Shown here piece by piece: positions 14,331-16,067 of a stretch of 16,067 nt of DNA; within the stretch, counting starts at the first letter, position 1, and each line of letters opens with the position of its first letter. The notes under the pieces were generated by a model that saw only the letters and a program-made list of their open reading frames with translations, was not told where the DNA came from and did not search any database. A program made the position numbers and the translations under genes. Origin of the DNA: JAQUVS01 sp964389735 (GTDB lineage: Bacteria > Bacillota_I > Bacilli_A > RF39 > UBA660); the NCBI GenBank assembly GCA_964389735.1, contig CAYMEJ010000021.1, positions 1-16,067 of the forward strand, given 5' to 3'.

Positions 14331-14698
14331 TATCTAACATCCTCCATTTCCCAAGGCCATGGTAATTTTTCCCAATTAAATACATTACTATTATTTTCTG
14401 AATTAATATTAAGTGGTCCATAGTTCTTTTCATATGTTTGAACTAATTCATTATAACCATTAACATAATTATTAAATACAGAAATAATATCAGTATTATC
14501 AGGATATACATCTAGTAATAAATTAAGTTCTAATAAAGAAAAATATAACCAATCAATATTTAATAATAACTCTGCTTGCTTATTATTAGGTATTAACTTA
14601 ACTGGTTGATAGTTCTTATATTGATCATATAAATTACTAAATAAATTTCCTTTAATGAATCCTTCATAAGGATTCATTAAACTATAACTATTATTCAT
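14330..14698 (-). CDS. CotJA-CotJB fusion, spore coat assembly protein
   Basis: A 122-residue protein that combines what are normally two small genes upstream of cotJC. Residues ~8-40 look like CotJA (N-P-Y-E-G-F-x-K-G-N-L-F-x-N-L-Y with Y-Q-P-V-K-L-I-P). Residues ~45-122 are CotJB, with Q-A-E-L-L-L-N-I-D then F-S-L-L-E-L-N-L-L-L-D-V-Y-P-D. Y-G-P-L follows, then the C-terminal Trp/Pro signature L-P-W-P-W-E. There is no stop or frameshift between the parts. The CotJA part is short compared with ~80 residues for the separate protein. I start it at ATG 14698 behind GAGGAG; the longer frame begins at a TTG within that site. In Bacillus the operon is under mother-cell sigma-E control; I see no convincing sigma-E promoter upstream, only weak CATAGATT-like matches. 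Confidence 0.85.
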   Translation of the reverse strand: MNNSYSLMNPYEGFIKGNLFSNLYDQYKNYQPVKLIPNNKQAELLLNIDWLYFSLLELNLLLDVYPDNTDIISVFNNYVNGYNELVQTYEKNYGPLNINSENNSNVFNWEKLPWPWEMEDVR

Positions 14699-14751
14699 AA
14701 AATCTCTCCTCAATTTAATCTATGACAATTGACTAATTATGTATAGGCATA

Positions 14752-14780
14752 TTGTAAATAAAAAAAAATTTTGTTATAAT
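14752..14780 (+). promoter_or_regulatory. Promoter of the surface-protein gene
   Basis: TTGTAA (14752-14757), a 17-base spacer and TATAAT (14775-14780) preceded by TGT give good -35 and extended -10 elements. The ATG at 14809 follows, with AAAGGAG at 14794-14800 as ribosome binding site. The gap 14699-14808 is the divergent control region shared with the CotJ operon. Confidence 0.75.
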
Positions 14781-14808
14781 TGAACTAATTAGTAAAGGAG
14801 ATTTACAT

Positions 14809-15927
14809 ATGGATAAGTTAAAAAGTATATTCGGTGAGATGGATAGAAAAAAAATGATAATGGTTCTAGGTGGAATAATTGGAGGATTAATAGTATTAAT
14901 AATTATAATTTGTTTATTAATATCAATGTTTAGTAAGAATATTTATTCTGGTATAGAAGATAAACTTGCTAATGCAGCAAGAAAATATTATGCTGATAAT
15001 CAAAAAAAATTACCAGTAGAAGTAGGTTCTCAAATAACAATAACTGCTTCACAATTAACTCAATATGATTATTTTGATGATTTAAATGATGTAGTAGATA
15101 GAAAAGATGTAAAATGTACAGGTAAAGTAGTAGTAACTAATGTAAATAATAAATATAATTACACTGCATACTTAGATTGTGGTAAAGCATATCAATCTAC
15201 TGAAATGAAATCAAAAATAACTAGTGATGATGTAGTAGTATACGAAGGTATAGGAGTATACCAATTAAATGGTGAATATGTATATAGAGGAGAAAATCCT
15301 AATAACTATATTAAATTTGCAGGAAAAAATTGGAGAATTGTAAAAGTAGATAAAAATGAAAATATTGTTTTAGTAGCAGCAGAAAGAGAAATAAAAAATG
15401 CATGGGATGATAGATATAATGAAGATAGAAATCTAAATACAGGTATTAATGATTATAATGTTAGTAGAATGCATGATTTCTATGTTAATTATTATAATGA
15501 TGAAGATAATTTCAGTGAATTAAATAAAACTAAAATGGCAAACTTTGATTTATGTATAGGTAAACGTGGTAAAACAGCAGATATAAATGATGGTTCAATT
15601 GAATGTGGTTCTGTATTAGAAGATCAAACAATTGGTGGATTACCATTATATGATTATATGAATGCAAGTCTTGACACTGGATGTGTATCATCAACAAGTA
15701 AGAGTTGTGAAAACTATAACTACTTAAGCTTATTTGAAAGAAGTTGGTGGACAATTACTGCTGATGATGAATTCTCATATAAAGTATATAAAATTGATCA
15801 ACAAGGTAAACCAGTATTATCAGTAGCATCTACTAAAGTATATGTAAGACCAGTAATATATTTACTTAGTACAACAATGTATGTAAGTGGAGATGGAACT
15901 ATAGATAATCCATATATTGTAAAATAA
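14809..15927 (+). CDS. Single-pass membrane surface protein with a pilin-like stalk region
   Basis: A 372-residue protein of unknown function. A short charged N-terminus (residues 1-15) precedes one long hydrophobic segment at ~16-42, so it is a signal-anchored protein facing outward with no cleavage site. Just outside the membrane is A-A-R-K-Y-Y-A-D-N-Q-K-K-L-P, then an S-Q-L-T-Q-Y-D-Y-F block and two Cys at 103 and 124 that could form a disulphide (K-C-T-G-K-V-V-V and L-D-C-G-K). This resembles pilin-like modules of gut Bacillota. The distal domain has F-A-G-K-N-W-R-I-V-K-V, more Cys (D-L-C-I-G, I-E-C-G, G-C-V, S-C-E), R-P-V-I-Y-L-L, and ends G-D-G-T-I-D-N-P-Y-I-V-K. That ending is similar to DUF6273-type surface domains. 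It starts at ATG 14809 under its own promoter and ends in its own terminator. Confidence 0.85.
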   Translation: MDKLKSIFGEMDRKKMIMVLGGIIGGLIVLIIIICLLISMFSKNIYSGIEDKLANAARKYYADNQKKLPVEVGSQITITASQLTQYDYFDDLNDVVDRKDVKCTGKVVVTNVNNKYNYTAYLDCGKAYQSTEMKSKITSDDVVVYEGIGVYQLNGEYVYRGENPNNYIKFAGKNWRIVKVDKNENIVLVAAEREIKNAWDDRYNEDRNLNTGINDYNVSRMHDFYVNYYNDEDNFSELNKTKMANFDLCIGKRGKTADINDGSIECGSVLEDQTIGGLPLYDYMNASLDTGCVSSTSKSCENYNYLSLFERSWWTITADDEFSYKVYKIDQQGKPVLSVASTKVYVRPVIYLLSTTMYVSGDGTIDNPYIVK

Positions 15928-15944
15928 TACAAAAAGTCCTTGTC

Positions 15945-15983
15945 AAAATACAATTTTATTGATAAAATAAGATTGTATTTTTT
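15945..15983 (+). terminator. Intrinsic terminator before tRNA-His
   Basis: AAAATACAAT (15945-15954) pairs with ATTGTATTTT (15972-15981), with an inner TTTAT/ATAAA stem and an asymmetric bulge. The T-run reaches 15983. It ends the surface-protein transcript a few bases before the tRNA. Confidence 0.7.
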
Positions 15984-15987
15984 ACAT

Positions 15988-16064
15988 GGCGGTATTGGTG
16001 AAGTGGTTAACACGCTAGTTTGTGGCACTAGTATTCAAGGGTTCGATTCCCTTATACCGCCCCA
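15988..16064 (+). tRNA. tRNA-His, anticodon GTG
   Basis: The cloverleaf is complete. Acceptor strands GCGGTAT and ATACCGC pair over seven bases, with an extra G at 15988 pairing C73, the G(-1)-C73 pair specific to tRNA-His. The anticodon stem CTAGT/ACTAG holds the loop TTGTGGC with GTG at 16022-16024. The T arm AAGGG-TTCGATT-CCCTT is perfect, and CCA is encoded at 16062-16064. No promoter of its own is visible between the terminator and the tRNA. It may be the first gene of a tRNA run beyond the window, or use read-through. Confidence 0.97.
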
Positions 16065-16067
16065 TTA

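Noticed and set aside
14699..14740. Sigma-E type promoter for the CotJ operon (CATAGATT-like -10)
   Set aside because: The -10 match is partial and no -35 stands at the right spacing, so I do not list it.

Overview
The window is very AT-rich, uses the standard bacterial code (TGA acts as stop, for example at 1102-1104 and 9362-9364), and carries strong Shine-Dalgarno sites (AAGGAGG, AGGTGA), U-tailed terminators and a tRNA-His with an encoded CCA. A CotJ-type spore-coat locus points to a low-GC, spore-forming Bacillota of the Bacilli/Erysipelotrichia type, perhaps an uncultivated gut lineage. That placement is an inference from gene content and base composition only.

Layout. Positions 1-1502 hold the C-terminal part of a Y-family DNA polymerase translationally coupled to a YolD-like partner, a lesion-bypass pair. 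An unrecognised 400-residue protein follows (1643-2845), then a histidine phosphatase (2961-3485) and a SAM methyltransferase (3587-4342) closed by a terminator. A four-gene operon (4434-7746) follows: tandem-GNAT protein, nucleoside-phosphorylase-family protein, single GNAT and PHP-domain phosphoesterase, ending in a 14-bp hairpin. The next ~390 bases have no intact gene. They contain the decayed, frameshifted C-terminal part of a sortase on the minus strand and a strong promoter partly inside a hairpin.

Positions 8135-10421 carry a peptidase S51-GNAT fusion, a convergent GNAT gene and a divergent GrpB-family gene. Two unrecognised genes follow: a membrane-anchored protein (10442-11227) and a small exported protein (11277-11684). 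The last part holds a ClpA/B-like AAA+ ATPase with a long charged N-terminal region and a single ATPase module (11751-13772). It converges on a minus-strand spore-coat operon, a CotJA-CotJB fusion followed by CotJC (14698-13764). A divergent gene encodes a single-pass surface protein (14809-15927), then comes tRNA-His.

Several annotated starts were moved downstream, because the longest reading frame began at a GTG or TTG inside or upstream of the ribosome binding site. Promoters repeatedly show an extended -10 box (TGnTATAAT) with a weak or absent -35. No CRISPR array, insertion sequence, rRNA or riboswitch was seen. The most informative observations are the unannotated sortase remnant, the S51-GNAT fusion, the compact CotJA-CotJB fusion, the single-module Clp-like ATPase beside it, and the unassigned 400-residue protein behind the polymerase pair.
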